From NCBI GenBank assembly GCA_022561095.1, contig JADFRV010000157.1:1-5278 (forward strand): a stretch of DNA of 5,278 nt. The letters run 5' to 3'. Origin of the DNA: Chloroflexota bacterium. GTDB taxonomy: Bacteria; Chloroflexota; Dehalococcoidia; SM23-28-2; RBG-16-64-32. The notes under the pieces are model-generated. The model was not told the origin of the DNA. It made no database searches and saw only the letters and a program-made list of their open reading frames with translations. Made by a program: the position numbers and the translations under genes. Positions 4,295-5,278 of this stretch are shown piece after piece (position 1 is the first letter of the stretch; each line of letters begins with the position of its first letter).

Positions 4295-5245
4295 ATGGCT
4301 GACAAACTGAAGGGACGCAACGCGGTGGTCACCGGCGCCGGTCGCGGTATCGGCCGCGCTGTCGCCATTCTCCTCGCCCAGGAGGGCGCTAGCGTCGTCG
4401 TCAACGACCCCGGCGTCGGCGTCGACGGCACCGGCCACGACGCCGGGCCCGCCGACCAGGTGGTCGACGAGATTAAAGCCGCCGGCGGCAGCGCCGTCGC
4501 CAACTACGATAGCGTTGCCGAACTCACCGGCGGCGAGAACATGGTTAAGCAGTGTGCGGACGCCTTCGGCCGCATCGACATCCTGATCAACGTCGCCGGC
4601 ATCCTCCGCGACCGCATGGTCTTCAACATGAGCGAGGCGGAGTGGGACGCCGTCATCGCCGTCCACCTGAAGGGGCACTACAACACCATCAAGACCGCCT
4701 CCGTGTTGATGCGCCAGCAGCGGTTCGGGCGCATCGTCAACTTCTCCTCCATCTCTGGCCTGCGCGGCAACTCCGGACAGGCTAACTATGGCGCCGCCAA
4801 GGCGGCCATCGCCGGCCTCACCCGCGTCGTCGCCCGCGACCTCGGACGCTACGGCGTCACCTGCAACGCCATCGCTCCCGGCGCTCAGACCAGAATGGTC
4901 GCCGCCGTACCAGAATCCGCCCGTGAGCTGCGGGCTCAGCGCGGCATGACCGGTGGGCCGCCGCCAAGCCTGGTGGAGAGGACGCCGGAGCACGTTGCCC
5001 CCATGACCGTCTACCTCTGCACCGACGAGGCCTGGAACATCAACGGCAAGATCTTCCACGTGGGCGGCGGCAACGTCGCGCTCGCCTCAGAGGAGACGGT
5101 CGAGCGTCAGATCACCAAGGACGGCAAGTGGGAGCTGGCGGAGCTGGTCTCCCTGGTGCCCACCCAACTGCTATCCGGCGTGGAGAATCCCGCGCCGCCC
5201 CCGCCGGACCTCGATCTCCCCGGCCGGCCCGGTCAGCAGGGCTGA
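4295..5245 (+). CDS. MFE-2-like SDR, (3R)-hydroxyacyl-CoA dehydrogenase family (paralogue 2)
   Basis: A 316-residue SDR, closely similar to the one at 2756-3709 along its whole length, including the C-terminal extension. Seen: TGAGRGIG (13-20), VVVND with Asp38 (NAD-type), AVHLKGHY (122-129), NFSSISG with Ser152, YGAAK with Tyr165 and Lys169, an intact PG at 195-196, and FHVGGGNVAL (254-263). Odd: the structural NNAG motif reads NVAG (99-102; GTC at 4592-4594), whereas paralogue 1 keeps NNAG. The tail ends NPAPPPPDLDLPGR, matching paralogue 1; MFE-2 dehydrogenase domains also run past the plain SDR length before their hydratase domain. The expected reaction is NAD-dependent oxidation of (3R)-3-hydroxyacyl-CoA, working on the product of the MaoC pair upstream; the real substrate is unknown. 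It has its own ribosome binding site and is separated from the operon by the interrupted PPOX gene, so it may be transcribed with it or independently. Confidence 0.88.
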   Translation: MADKLKGRNAVVTGAGRGIGRAVAILLAQEGASVVVNDPGVGVDGTGHDAGPADQVVDEIKAAGGSAVANYDSVAELTGGENMVKQCADAFGRIDILINVAGILRDRMVFNMSEAEWDAVIAVHLKGHYNTIKTASVLMRQQRFGRIVNFSSISGLRGNSGQANYGAAKAAIAGLTRVVARDLGRYGVTCNAIAPGAQTRMVAAVPESARELRAQRGMTGGPPPSLVERTPEHVAPMTVYLCTDEAWNINGKIFHVGGGNVALASEETVERQITKDGKWELAELVSLVPTQLLSGVENPAPPPPDLDLPGRPGQQG

Positions 5246-5253
5246 TCTCGTCT

Positions 5254-5277
5254 AGGCCGGCACCCGTCGCTCGGCCT
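5254..5277 (+). terminator. Possible terminator stem after the second SDR
   Basis: AGGCCG (5254-5259) and CGGCCT (5272-5277) can pair as a 6-bp stem with a 12-nt loop, 8 bp after the stop codon. The window ends before any T-tract could be seen, so this is only a candidate. Confidence 0.3.
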
Positions 5278-5278
5278 C

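Noticed and set aside
4277..5059. A 260-codon minus-strand open frame opposite the second SDR
   Set aside because: It has the same Val/Asp/Gly-rich composition as the shadow opposite the first SDR, because the two SDRs are homologous. It is a mirrored artefact, not an independent gene pair.

Overview
This is a GC-rich bacterial window in which every recognisable gene lies on the plus strand. The protein families are a thiolase of the SCP-x-like type, split MaoC-type hydratase subunits, MFE-2-like short-chain dehydrogenases (SDRs), an MPGYGI/LLPWSWAE-type PPOX protein and a PHP phosphoesterase. That mix, together with intergenic GTCATTCTGA-type palindromic repeats, suggests an environmental Chloroflexota bacterium (Dehalococcoidia or SAR202-like). 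This is inference from remembered family distribution; an actinobacterium is not excluded.

Layout. Positions 1-309 hold the 3' end of a thiolase-family gene. Positions 310-609 are non-coding and rich in palindromes, including two degenerate copies of one repeat facing each other (321-529). Positions 610-1266 encode a PHP-domain metallophosphoesterase and 1299-1730 a small unrecognised membrane protein. A good sigma70-type promoter (TTGACA, 17 bp, TATGCT; 1727-1755) overlaps the stop codon of the membrane protein gene. It should start the transcript of a tight operon: MaoC/FAS1-like dehydratase N-type subunit (1832-2311), MaoC C-type hydratase subunit (2321-2752) and an SDR (2756-3709), with gaps of 9 and 3 bp. 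Next comes a PPOX/F420-type split-barrel gene (3734-4141) interrupted by an in-frame TAG; its family-like C-terminus continues in the same frame to 4243. A second SDR (4295-5245), a close paralogue of the first, follows, and then a possible terminator stem at the window edge.

How the genes work together. The two hydratase subunits and the SDRs look like a dissected version of the peroxisomal multifunctional enzyme type 2: 2-enoyl-CoA hydratase 2 plus (3R)-3-hydroxyacyl-CoA dehydrogenase. Thiolysis could be done by a thiolase like the one at the left edge, giving an R-specific beta-oxidation-like route for an acyl-CoA (fatty, branched, aromatic or steroid side chain; the substrate cannot be read from the sequence). 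The N-type hydratase has Tyr at both positions where the C-type subunit carries its catalytic Asp and His, so activity should need the heteromer.

The points most worth checking are the in-frame amber codon in the PPOX gene and the reciprocal loss of SDR motifs in the two paralogues. I found no CRISPR array, tRNA, rRNA, transposase, phage or defence gene, and no clearly unprecedented system.
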